DNA of 64,000 nt from an uncultured Anaerolineae bacterium (GCA_905479495.1 CAJQMR010000003.1:248001-312000); one strand, 5' to 3'. Positions 37,424-44,732 are shown, numbered from the stretch's first letter. A program made the numbers and translations. Notes: generated by a model from the sequence alone, not told the origin.

Positions 37424-38922
37424 CCTATTTCATCGGCATTGACAGTTCAACAACCGCTACAAAAGCCCTGCTGCTGACCGAGACAGGCGAAGTCGTCGGC
37501 GTGGCCTCGTCCACCTACGATTACGAAACGCCCAAACCATTGTGGAGTGAACAGCGGCCCGAATTGTGGTGGACGGCGACGGCAGCCAGCATCCGGCAAC
37601 TGCTGGCAGATACTGGCGTTGCGCCCACGGCCGTTTCTGGCATCGGCCTCACCGGGCAAATGCACGGACTGGTGCTGCTGGGCAAAAACGGCGACGTGCT
37701 GCGCCCCGCCCTGCTGTGGAATGATCAACGCACCGGGGCCGAATGTGACGAGATGCGGGCGCTCATCGGCAAGCAGCGCCTAATTGACATAACGGGAAAC
37801 GATGCCCTGACGGGTTTTACCGCGCCCAAAATTTTGTGGGTGAAAAATAACGAGCCAGAGATTTACGGCCGTATCGCCCACATCCTCCTGCCCAAAGATT
37901 ACGTTCGCTACAAGTTGACGGGAGAATTTGCCACCGACAAAGCAGGTGGCGCGGGCACCCAATTGTTCGACGTGCGCCAGCGAGACTGGTCTAAAGAGGT
38001 GGTAACAAAACTCAGCATTGATCCGGCCTGGCTGCCAAAGACGTTTGAGGGAACGGCCGTAACTGGCCATCTCACCCCAACCGCAGCGCAAGCCACCGGT
38101 CTGCCAACGGGCATTCCCGTGGTGGCAGGCGGGGGCGACCAGGCAGCCAACGCCGTGGGCACCGGAGCCGTTGTCGATGGCGTGGTGGCGCTCAGTTTGG
38201 GCACGTCTGGCGTGGTTTTCGCCAGCAGCGACGTGCCGATTGTGGAGCCAGACGGCCGTCTCCATGCCTTTTGCCATGCCGTGCCGGGGAAATGGCACCT
38301 GATGGGCGTCATGCTCTCGGCGGCAGGCAGTTTGCGCTGGTACCGGGATGCCCTGGCTCCCGGCGTAGATTTTGATACCTTGCTGGCTCCAGCCGCAGAC
38401 GTGCCCCCAGGCAGTGAAGGGCTGCTCTTTTTGCCCTACCTTACCGGCGAACGCACCCCCCACCCCGATCCGTTGGCGCGCGGGGGTTTTATCGGCCTAA
38501 CCGTACGCCACAGCCAGCCCCACCTGACGCGGGCGGTGCTGGAAGGCGTGGCTTTTGGCCTGCGGGACAGTTTAGAGCTGATGCGTGGCGCGGGCCTGGC
38601 CAACATCACCCAAATCCGTGCCTCGGGCGGCGGGCTGCGCAGCCCACTCTGGCGGCAAATCCTGGCCGACGTGCTGCAAGCGGAAATTGTGACGGTGAAC
38701 ACCACGGAAGGGGCGGCTTATGGTGCGGCCGTTTTGGCCCTGGTCGGTGCGGGTGTGTTTGCTTCTGTTGAAGCGGCCTGTGCTGCCTTGGTGCGGGTAA
38801 CGGGGAGAACAGAGCCTGGGGGGGATACGGCCGTTTACAACCAGCTTTATCCCATCTACCAGCAGCTTTACCCAGCGCTCAAGCCAACCTTTACAGCATT
38901 AGCAAATGTGACGCGCGAATAG
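37420..38922 (+). CDS. xylB: Xylulokinase
   Basis: A 500-residue FGGY carbohydrate kinase that phosphorylates D-xylulose to xylulose 5-phosphate. I start at ATG 37420, which overlaps the previous stop; the frame is open 48 bases upstream inside the phosphotransferase gene. Marks: TYFIGIDSSTTATKALLL at the N-terminus, ISGIGLTGQMHGLVLL (the xylulokinase MHG motif), the aspartate in VVAGGGDQAANAVGTG, and the C-terminal ATPase motif ITQIRASGGGLRSPLWRQILADVL. It is the last gene of the operon; inverted repeats follow its stop. Confidence 0.95.
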   Translation: MTYFIGIDSSTTATKALLLTETGEVVGVASSTYDYETPKPLWSEQRPELWWTATAASIRQLLADTGVAPTAVSGIGLTGQMHGLVLLGKNGDVLRPALLWNDQRTGAECDEMRALIGKQRLIDITGNDALTGFTAPKILWVKNNEPEIYGRIAHILLPKDYVRYKLTGEFATDKAGGAGTQLFDVRQRDWSKEVVTKLSIDPAWLPKTFEGTAVTGHLTPTAAQATGLPTGIPVVAGGGDQAANAVGTGAVVDGVVALSLGTSGVVFASSDVPIVEPDGRLHAFCHAVPGKWHLMGVMLSAAGSLRWYRDALAPGVDFDTLLAPAADVPPGSEGLLFLPYLTGERTPHPDPLARGGFIGLTVRHSQPHLTRAVLEGVAFGLRDSLELMRGAGLANITQIRASGGGLRSPLWRQILADVLQAEIVTVNTTEGAAYGAAVLALVGAGVFASVEAACAALVRVTGRTEPGGDTAVYNQLYPIYQQLYPALKPTFTALANVTRE

Positions 38923-38974
38923 ATTACGCTTCACGTTTCATTCAAACTCCCGTATTTAATTATCTACCCGATTA

Positions 38975-39083
38975 AGCAAACCACAGAAAGTGCTTTAAAA
39001 CCTGAAGGCGATTTCTCTGTGGTTTGCTCAAGTAAAAGCGGGGGAAATGGCTCTGCTTTTTTAAAGGACTTTCCCGCTTTTAC
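38975..39083. repeat. Two consecutive inverted repeats after xylB
   Basis: First, AGCAAACCACAGAAA (38975-38989) pairs with TTTCTCTGTGGTTTGCT (39012-39028) with a two-base bulge. Second, GTAAAAGCGGGGGAAA (39032-39047) pairs with TTTCCCGCTTTTAC (39070-39083). They lie between two convergent genes and may end both transcripts. The second motif recurs at 63483-63533. Confidence 0.85.
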
Positions 39084-39094
39084 ATAAGGGTTTG

Positions 39095-39499
39095 CTAATC
39101 CTGGTGGTTGTACCCAGCAGACATGCTGCCGCTGCCAGCTGTGGCTGTCACGGTACCAGCGTGGTGACCGACACCCGTGAAGGTGTGCTGACAGCTGCCG
39201 CTACAGCTCATCGAAAACGATTGCCCGCTTTGCGAATCTGTAACGGTAACCGTTGTGTTTTCGGACACGGTAACGGTAACATTAACGTCATTGCCCTCGC
39301 CGTGTCCAGTGCGAGCGGCCGTTACCCCGGTTATGGGGCTGTCGCCAGACGAGAGGGCGGCGATAACACGACTGTACGCGTCGCCAACCTGTGGGCCAAG
39401 AACGGTTAAAATGCCCATCACGACCATGGCCACCAGGGTCAGAAGTAGGGCATATTCCACCAAACCCTGACCTTGTTCCTGCGAATTATGTGATTTCAT
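39095..39499 (-). CDS. Flp/Fap-type pilin
   Basis: A 134-residue class III (Flp) prepilin-like protein. I start at ATG 39499 with AGGGAG upstream; the frame extends further but without a site. The short leader MKSHNSQEQGQG is followed by LVEYALLLTLVAMVVMGILTVLG, the classic Flp pattern with a glycine before the cleavage point and the E-Y pair. The mature region is long for a Flp pilin: a Thr/Ser/Val-rich domain with two cysteines (MSCSGSC) and a Gly/Ser/Thr tail. No tad/cpa assembly genes are nearby, so it depends on machinery elsewhere. Confidence 0.85.
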   Translation of the reverse strand: MKSHNSQEQGQGLVEYALLLTLVAMVVMGILTVLGPQVGDAYSRVIAALSSGDSPITGVTAARTGHGEGNDVNVTVTVSENTTVTVTDSQSGQSFSMSCSGSCQHTFTGVGHHAGTVTATAGSGSMSAGYNHQD

Positions 39500-39617
39500 G
39501 AGTAGCTCCCTATCAATAAAAAAAGAAACTGCTAAATAAAAATCACCGTAGCAGAAAATAGCCAAGAGGGGCAATGTGAAATTTGACCCCTGACCCCCTG
39601 AGGAAACGGCCGTTTTA

Positions 39618-39659
39618 ATTGTGAATTGTGAATGGGGAATGGTGAATTATTAATGGGGT
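39618..39659. repeat. Short GTGAATTGTGAATGGGG-type repeat
   Basis: GTGAATTGTGAATGGGGAAT is followed by GGTGAATTATTAATGGGG, i.e. imperfect direct copies of one 18-base unit, between the pilin and the Imm53-like gene. An ACGGCCGT site lies on each side (39605, 39695). Confidence 0.55.
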
Positions 39660-39734
39660 GACCCGTCGTGTGCAATGAAAAGGATATGCTAAAATAACGG
39701 CCGTAACCAGCGTGCTTAAGTAGAGGCTTAAATA

Positions 39735-40220
39735 ATGAATTCCAATAAGTTGATTGAATATCTACAAACCTGGTATGAAGCTCAATGTGATGGCGATTGG
39801 GAGCATGATTATGGAGTGTCTATTACTACACTTGATAACCCAGGTTGGGGTGTCAAGATAAACCTTTATGGGACAATTCTCGAAAACAAGGTTTTTGAGG
39901 AAATTGTATTAGAGGGTAGGCAAGGTTGGATCGATTGTCGAGTGATTGACAATCAATTTAGAGGTTATGCTGATCCGCATAAACTAACTCAAATATTAGC
40001 AATCTTCGTTGAATGGGCACAGACAGAAAAGGATTGGCTAGCTACTCCCGCACCGACTCCACAAAAATCACTGGACATTGAGTTTTTATTAAGCCTTGGG
40101 GAAGAGATCGGGCCTGAAATTTGTAAACGCTCAAGCTGCAAACAAAAACGCATTTCCCATAGTGTTTTTTGTAAAATGCATCATTTTGAGATGATCCGAG
40201 GGTATTTACCTCCAGATTGA
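39735..40220 (+). CDS. Imm53-like immunity protein
   Basis: A 161-residue cytoplasmic protein. The first 105 residues (LIEYLQTWYEAQCDGDWEHDYGVSI, TLDNPGWGVKINL, ENKVFEEI) match the Imm53 family of polymorphic-toxin immunity proteins as I know it. The last 40 residues form a small Cys/His cluster (CKRSSCKQKRISHSVFCKMHHFEMI) that looks metal-binding. Base composition is clearly more AT-rich than neighbours and no ACGGCCGT site falls within the gene; both suggest recent acquisition. No toxin gene is adjacent. A large nested inverted repeat (40217-40352) begins at its stop codon. Confidence 0.75.
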   Translation: MNSNKLIEYLQTWYEAQCDGDWEHDYGVSITTLDNPGWGVKINLYGTILENKVFEEIVLEGRQGWIDCRVIDNQFRGYADPHKLTQILAIFVEWAQTEKDWLATPAPTPQKSLDIEFLLSLGEEIGPEICKRSSCKQKRISHSVFCKMHHFEMIRGYLPPD

Positions 40221-40352
40221 CTGATAATCTTATTTTAGGCAAGACTACAACGAATTTTAGGAATTAACGAATTAATCTGCCAGAGAAAAAATTCGTTGTT
40301 TCCTCCAATTCGTTGTAGTCATTGGTGCCAAAGATTAAATTTGTCAGTCAAT
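40217..40352. repeat. Nested inverted repeat downstream of the Imm53-like gene
   Basis: Outer arms ATTGACTGATAATCTTA and TAAATTTGTCAGTCAAT, middle arms GACTACAACGAATT (40243-40256) and AATTCGTTGTAGTC (40307-40320, perfect), and inner AACGAATT/AATTCGTT make a 136-base nested palindrome. It overlaps the 3' end of the gene by a few bases. Confidence 0.85.
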
Positions 40353-40419
40353 CAGAGCCATTGACAAGGGCAATAACGAATTTAGGTAAGGAATGAGGAA
40401 ACGGACGTTTGCCATTTAG

Positions 40420-41004
40420 CTATTGGTAAGGATTCTTCGGACTGCGATCTGCTGAAAGCGTGCTGGTGGTGCGCTGCACAAAAATCTCGATGGCATCGGC
40501 TAGATGTTCGTCGGCGATGTTGTAGTCGCCGCGTTCCGTGCGCAGCTTGTGCGCCAGATGCATCACCTCCGCATGAGTCACGCCGGGCGGCGGGTCAAAT
40601 TTGTAGTTGGCCAGTTCAAACAGCTGCCCCAACGGATCGCGGAAATAGATAGAGTACATGAAGCCACGATCCACCTCGCCGCTGTTGGCAATACCGCGCT
40701 CGTCCAGCCGCTTTTTCACCTGGGTGTAGGTGGCGCGGGAAACGTTGAAGGCGATGTGATGCAAATTGCCAATACCTTCGGGGTTGGGTGTCGGGTCGGG
40801 TTTGCGGTTTTCGTTGGTGAAGATGGTGACGAGATTACCGTCTCCAGGATCAAAATAAAGATGATTTTCGGCAGGCACGTCCAGGTTCGGCTGTTCAAAA
40901 ACGAACGGCATCCCCAACACGCCTTCCCAAAAATCTATAGACGTCTGGCGGTCGGCACCAATGAGCGTAATGTGATGCACGCCTTGTGTTTGAATTTTTT
41001 GCAT
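40420..41004 (-). CDS. VOC-family (glyoxalase/ring-cleavage-like) protein
   Basis: A 194-residue vicinal-oxygen-chelate protein. Start at ATG 41004 with GGAGG upstream. Two beta-alpha-beta modules contain the metal-site pattern: VHHITLIGADRQTSIDFWEGVLGMPF, NLHHIAFNVSRATY and the Tyr/Glu motif SIYFRDPLGQLFELAN. This is the pattern of an iron-dependent ring-cleaving dioxygenase half. The C-terminal 50 residues (THAEVMHLAHKLRTERGDYNI) have a helical extension. It is the last gene of the MarR-dioxygenase-hydrolase series and probably acts on the same aromatic or quinone compounds. Confidence 0.82.
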   Translation of the reverse strand: MQKIQTQGVHHITLIGADRQTSIDFWEGVLGMPFVFEQPNLDVPAENHLYFDPGDGNLVTIFTNENRKPDPTPNPEGIGNLHHIAFNVSRATYTQVKKRLDERGIANSGEVDRGFMYSIYFRDPLGQLFELANYKFDPPPGVTHAEVMHLAHKLRTERGDYNIADEHLADAIEIFVQRTTSTLSADRSPKNPYQ

Positions 41005-41028
41005 GATTACCTCCGGAAATATGTCAAT

Positions 41029-41080
41029 ATTTCCCCGGAAACTTTTTGTTAGCAATCTTGTCTAAAGTTTCCGGGGAAAT
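41029..41080. repeat. CCCCGGAAAC inverted repeat, copy 1
   Basis: ATTTCCCCGGAAACT (41029-41043) and AGTTTCCGGGGAAAT (41066-41080) are perfect complements with a 22-base loop. Identical arms occur at 42820-42871; a near-identical pair at 59877-59942. Confidence 0.93.
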
Positions 41081-41089
41081 TAAACGAAC

Positions 41090-41734
41090 CTATAAATGAT
41101 TTACGATTTTTAGAGCCTGATCGATTTCGTCCTGGATGATGGTGTGGCCCATGTTGGGATAGATTTTTTTGTTGACAATGGCACCGAGATTTGTGAGGGT
41201 TACGGCCGTTTCCTCCACCCGCTCCACCGGAATATGAAAATCGACATCGCTACAGCCAATGAAGACTGGCGTACCGTCCAGCGAGCCATCGTAATTGCGC
41301 GGCGTGCCGGGCGGACCAATCAGGCCACCGCTAAACACCAGCAGCCCGCCATACCGTCGCGCATTACGCGCCACAAACTCGCTGGCCAAACATGCCCCCT
41401 GCGAAAATCCGCCGATGATGATTTTATCCATGGGAATACCAGCGGCTTCCACCTGAGCCACAGCATCGGCCACCGCCTGTAGACCGGAATCAAGTCCCGG
41501 CTGGTTTTGCGGCATGGGAGCCAAAAAGCTGAAGGGATACCAGGTGTTGCCCGCTGCCTGCGGCGCCAGGTAGGCCATTTCAGGATGAGGCAAGACGCCG
41601 GCTAGATCCAAAATGCTTTGCGCTGTGGCCCCACGGCCGTGTACCAAAATCATGGCAGCTTTAGCTTCATTGAGCGGCTTGCCCAGTTGTAAAAGTGGTT
41701 GCCCTTGATGTGGGCTGGCTGCGTTGATTGTCAT
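41090..41734 (-). CDS. mhqD: Phospholipase/carboxylesterase, MhqD-like
   Basis: A 214-residue alpha/beta hydrolase of the phospholipase/carboxylesterase family. The triad is visible: Ser in IIGGFSQGACLA, Asp in IGCSDVDFHIP and His in YPNMGHTII; the oxyanion region is ILVHGRGATAQ. AGGAGA precedes the ATG. In Bacillus subtilis the homologue MhqD is co-regulated with ring-cleaving dioxygenases by MhqR in response to hydroquinones and catechol. The same set (MarR regulator, dioxygenase, this hydrolase) is found here in one operon, which supports the name by context. Confidence 0.85.
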   Translation of the reverse strand: MTINAASPHQGQPLLQLGKPLNEAKAAMILVHGRGATAQSILDLAGVLPHPEMAYLAPQAAGNTWYPFSFLAPMPQNQPGLDSGLQAVADAVAQVEAAGIPMDKIIIGGFSQGACLASEFVARNARRYGGLLVFSGGLIGPPGTPRNYDGSLDGTPVFIGCSDVDFHIPVERVEETAVTLTNLGAIVNKKIYPNMGHTIIQDEIDQALKIVNHL

Positions 41735-41754
41735 ATGGCTTCTCCTAAATTAAA

Positions 41755-41840
41755 AGCGGAACACAGAGCTGCGCAGAGAAGACACGGAGTTTCACAGAGA
41801 GAAGAAACATCCGCGTAATCTGCGTAATCTGTGGATAGTT
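41755..41840. repeat. Dispersed repeat, CACAGAG...ATCTGCG family, copy 2
   Basis: GCGGAACACAGAGCTGCGCA ... GACACGGAGTTTCACAGAGA ... GTAATCTGCGTAATCTGTGG. Shares most bases with 17298-17370. It fills the gap between the dioxygenase and hydrolase genes. Confidence 0.85.
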
Positions 41841-41846
41841 TTGTAG

Positions 41847-42806
41847 CTACGGGATGGCCGGGGCCACGGGCTTGAGTTCAATTTCGGGTAGGCGCTGTTC
41901 GATGGCCGGGCGGTGCTGCTCCAGCCACGACGGCAGCTTGAGATGCGTGCCCAGCTCTGCCACCGGCTCATCGTAGGGGAAACCAGGGGCATCAGTGGCA
42001 ATTTCAAACAAAACACCACCGGGCGAGCGGAAATAGATCGAGTGGAAATATTGCCGATCCTGCACCGGCGTCACCTGTACGCGCGCCTGCCGCAATTTTT
42101 GGAGATATTCCAGCTGCTCCGTATCGTCCACCGTGCGGAAGGCAATGTGGTGAATAGAGCCTGCCCCAAATTGCCCCTGCGGCTGTCCGGGCCGGTGCAA
42201 AATATCCACAAACAGGCCAATGTCGTTGCCATCCGCTTTATAGCGGAAGCGATTGCCTTCTTCGCCAATGAACCGGTAGCCAAGCTGCTGTGTGAGCAGA
42301 TTGGCGGTCGGCTCCACCTGGTCTAGCCAGAGCGTAACGCTGTGAAAGCCTTGCAGTGCATCGCTTGCACCGATGGGGCCATCGGCCCAAAATTGCAGCG
42401 TGGCCGGGTCATCTGAAGTGATGAGTTCCAGCGGCAGACCGTCCGGATCAGTAAAGGGGAGCACGTCCTGGCCAAAGCGGGTTTGCCTTTCGCCCGTGGA
42501 GATGCCGCTTTTTTTAAGCCAATTTTGCCAGAAACCCATCGCTTGCGGGCGAATGGTGTAAGCCATTGCGGCCGTTTCCCCATTACCCCGTCTGCCAGGC
42601 CGCATGTGCTGCCAGGGAAAGTAAGTCATGATGGTGCCGGGCGTGCCAACCTCATCGCCGTAATACAAATGGTAGGTACCTGGATCGTCAAAGTTAACGG
42701 TTTTCTTCACCAGCCGTTGTCCCAGAACGTGATGGTAAAATTCGACGTTTTTATGGGGATTGCTGGCAACGGCCGTAATATGGTGTAATCCTTGTACTGG
42801 TTTCAT
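41847..42806 (-). CDS. mhqO: Ring-cleaving dioxygenase, MhqO/MhqE-like
   Basis: A 319-residue double-module vicinal-oxygen-chelate dioxygenase. Metal ligands are expected at His in GLHHITAVASNPHKNVEFY (near 8), His in SIHHIAFRTVDD (about 215) and Glu in SPGGVLFEIATDAPGF (about 265). TVNFDDPGTYHLYYGDEVGTPG is characteristic of the hydroquinone dioxygenase group (B. subtilis MhqA/MhqE/MhqO). It opens hydroquinone or catechol-type rings with Fe(II) and O2, so aerobic or microaerobic life is implied. AGGAG precedes the ATG. It follows the MarR gene after a hairpin-forming repeat. Confidence 0.88.
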   Translation of the reverse strand: MKPVQGLHHITAVASNPHKNVEFYHHVLGQRLVKKTVNFDDPGTYHLYYGDEVGTPGTIMTYFPWQHMRPGRRGNGETAAMAYTIRPQAMGFWQNWLKKSGISTGERQTRFGQDVLPFTDPDGLPLELITSDDPATLQFWADGPIGASDALQGFHSVTLWLDQVEPTANLLTQQLGYRFIGEEGNRFRYKADGNDIGLFVDILHRPGQPQGQFGAGSIHHIAFRTVDDTEQLEYLQKLRQARVQVTPVQDRQYFHSIYFRSPGGVLFEIATDAPGFPYDEPVAELGTHLKLPSWLEQHRPAIEQRLPEIELKPVAPAIP

Positions 42807-42819
42807 CGTTCGCTCCTGA

Positions 42820-42871
42820 ATTTCCCCGGAAACTGTAAATGGGATTGCTTGCGAAAAGTTTCCGGGGAAAT
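42820..42871. repeat. CCCCGGAAAC inverted repeat, copy 2
   Basis: ATTTCCCCGGAAACT (42820-42834) and AGTTTCCGGGGAAAT (42857-42871), loop 22 bases; arms identical to 41029-41080 but loop different. It lies between the MarR and dioxygenase genes. Confidence 0.93.
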
Positions 42872-42876
42872 AATGT

Positions 42877-43326
42877 TTAAGTTTGTGCCAAACCCAACGT
42901 CCGGCATAACGCCGCTAACTGCTGCTGCTCCGCCATCGTCAGGGCCGAAAGTGATTGCACCACGCCAGCCACATGGGTGGGTAGAATGGCAGCGATCAGT
43001 TCGCGGCCCACTTCAGTCAGATGAATATCCACACAGCGGCGATCATCTTCGCGGCGCTGGCGAGTCACCAGCCCCCGCTTCTCTAGATGATCAATCACCA
43101 TTGTCATATTGCCACTGGTTTTGAGAATTTTCTGCCCGAGTTCACCGCTTTGCATTGGCCCTAAATGATAAATGGCTTCCAAGGCCCCAAATTGGCTGAT
43201 AGTGAGATCATATTCGCGCAAATGGGCGTTGATGCTTTGGCCCACAGATTCGGCCGCCCGGAACAGTTTGATGTAGCAGTCAAGCGCTAAATTTTCTTCT
43301 TCGCTGCCGTTGTATTGGGTTCCCAC
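42877..43326 (-). CDS. mhqR: MarR-family regulator, MhqR-like
   Basis: A 149-residue MarR-type repressor. I start at GTG 43326, which has AAAAGGAGT upstream; the frame continues to 43407 but that stretch contains the promoter's downstream part and no site. The winged helix reads DLTISQFGALEAIYHLGPMQSGELGQKI with the wing RRCVDIHLTEVGRELI. MhqR of B. subtilis senses quinones and derepresses dioxygenase and hydrolase genes; the gene order here (regulator, dioxygenase, hydrolase) fits that role. A 21-base palindrome directly upstream of the promoter (43406-43426) is the likely operator, giving autoregulation. Confidence 0.88.
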   Translation of the reverse strand: MGTQYNGSEEENLALDCYIKLFRAAESVGQSINAHLREYDLTISQFGALEAIYHLGPMQSGELGQKILKTSGNMTMVIDHLEKRGLVTRQRREDDRRCVDIHLTEVGRELIAAILPTHVAGVVQSLSALTMAEQQQLAALCRTLGLAQT

Positions 43327-43378
43327 AATACTCCTTTTGATCCAAGTTTTATTTTGGCTAACTGTTTCAATGTGGAGA

Positions 43379-43426
43379 AGTATACTGATGCTCGATGAAT
43401 ATATCAATATTAAACAGTTTAATATT
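43379..43426 (-). promoter_or_regulatory. Promoter and MarR-type operator of the Mhq-like operon
   Basis: On the minus strand TTGATA (43402-43407) and TATACT (43379-43384) are spaced by exactly 17 bases. A perfect palindrome with 10-base arms AATATTAAAC/GTTTAATATT around a central A lies at 43406-43426, touching the -35 box. A bound dimer would block RNA polymerase. Confidence 0.85.
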
Positions 43427-43459
43427 AAACTATTTTTAATTTATTTTTGACCATACAGC

Positions 43460-43493
43460 AAAAAAGCCGCTGAATTTATTTTCAGCAGCTTTT
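43460..43493 (-). terminator. Rho-independent terminator of the SUFU-like gene
   Basis: Read on the minus strand, AAAAGCTGCTGAA and TTCAGCGGCTTTTTT form a stem with one mismatch and a six-base loop, ending in a T-run. It lies 60 bases past the SUFU-like gene. Confidence 0.88.
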
Positions 43494-43554
43494 ACTGATA
43501 GACGGGCACTTGCTCTCGCCCGAGTGCCCGATAACGAAAATGCTTGCCCCACCT

Positions 43555-44133
43555 CTAGATTACAGGGGAGCGCATAAAGTCAGATGTGTTTGGACGTGCC
43601 GAGTAAAATAAATTAACCAATGCCTGCACATCGTTTTTTTGCAGAAAAACAACCTCACTTTTGTGAAGGGGAACTAACCAAAACATGCGAACAAATTGAT
43701 TGTCCACTCGAAAAGCAGCAAATTTCTCCGGTTCGGCAAATGGCGGTAACAAAACAAAATCTGTCATAGCAGAATTTTCGGTGACACTTCTCCCATTTGG
43801 CCGTTTAATCAGCTGACCAAAATCAAAAAAGGGTTTCTGCTCAATTGCGTATTGTGCGAGATCAAGCAGTGTGGAGAACAATTCGATGTTTTGTTGTGTC
43901 GAACGAATAAAAAATTCAAATGTTAGTTCTGATTCACTTTCGGCCCAATCAGGTGGATTCGGCAAAGGCCTGAGACTGACACCGACTGTAGCGTACACCC
44001 AACCACGAGTAGGTACCGGGGGTGCAAATTCAAGAACCTGTGGCAATTCACGATCTTCCATCAATAGAATATTTTCTGGCTCTCCGAAAAAGCGTGAATA
44101 ATGAAAAAGAACATGATCGATGCTGAGTTCCAT
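43555..44133 (-). CDS. Suppressor-of-fused-like domain protein, putative immunity protein
   Basis: A 192-residue cytoplasmic protein with GGGGAG before its ATG. The pattern FGEPENILLME near 16, a central WVYATVGVSLRPL, then TDFVLLPPFAEPEKFAAF and FVRMFWLVPLHKSEVVFLQKNDV matches the bacterial SUFU superfamily (LLPP motif, then a hydrophobic F..L.PL.K.E segment). Bacterial SUFU proteins are known from polymorphic-toxin and contact-inhibition loci as immunity factors. No toxin gene lies next to it. No ACGGCCGT site occurs in it, and it is more AT-rich than its surroundings. Assignment is by pattern, moderate certainty. Confidence 0.65.
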   Translation of the reverse strand: MELSIDHVLFHYSRFFGEPENILLMEDRELPQVLEFAPPVPTRGWVYATVGVSLRPLPNPPDWAESESELTFEFFIRSTQQNIELFSTLLDLAQYAIEQKPFFDFGQLIKRPNGRSVTENSAMTDFVLLPPFAEPEKFAAFRVDNQFVRMFWLVPLHKSEVVFLQKNDVQALVNLFYSARPNTSDFMRSPVI

Positions 44134-44174
44134 GATTAAGCTCCCCTACAAGCAGTTTGAACAAAGATCCAACT

Positions 44175-44531
44175 TTAAGATTTCATAGCTTGCTGTACCA
44201 TCGCTAAAAATATTTTGGCGATTGGCAGCACTCTTTCAATGTCGGCGGCTTCTTTGGCAGAGAGGCCGGTACCAAATTGATTGCACCAGACAATGGCTAA
44301 TTGTGTAGCGGTGGGCAAGGTGTCACGGGCAAAAAGCGGTGCAGCTTCAGTGGTCAGGAAGCTTTCGTCGAATAGATTGTCTACCCACTCTGGGTATATC
44401 TGCCGAAACTGTTGGTAAGCAATCTGAATCGCCTGCGTGGTAGAAACGGCCGTTCCTCGCCCCACCATTCTCCACCGACGAAAATTTAAAACGGTACCAA
44501 CTAATTTATGACTGAAACTTTGCTGCAACAT
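44175..44531 (-). CDS. Hypothetical protein, 118 residues
   Basis: A small cytoplasmic protein with GAGGAGA before its ATG. It starts basic (MLQQSFSHKLVGTVLNFRRWRMVGRG) and continues with amphipathic helices (AIQIAYQQFRQIYPEWVDNLFDESFL, SAKEAADIERVLPIAKIFLAMVQQ). There is no signal peptide, membrane segment or recognisable motif. It lies 41 bases upstream of the SUFU-like gene in the same direction and may form a pair with it. I do not recognise its family. Confidence 0.6.
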   Translation of the reverse strand: MLQQSFSHKLVGTVLNFRRWRMVGRGTAVSTTQAIQIAYQQFRQIYPEWVDNLFDESFLTTEAAPLFARDTLPTATQLAIVWCNQFGTGLSAKEAADIERVLPIAKIFLAMVQQAMKS

Positions 44532-44732
44532 GTCACTATCTCCTCGTGGGTTATCACTTTACAATTATTCTCATCGGTACAATGAATCTGTATGTTTACT
44601 TATGCAGGCACCATAAACAACCCTCGTGACACAAGCGTGACAGAATCATTGGGGTGTCAATTCGTTTTTGGTTCGAGCAACAGCCGTTTTCCTGCTAAGA
44701 TTGAGGCAAATACAGACATTGTACGGAGGTAA

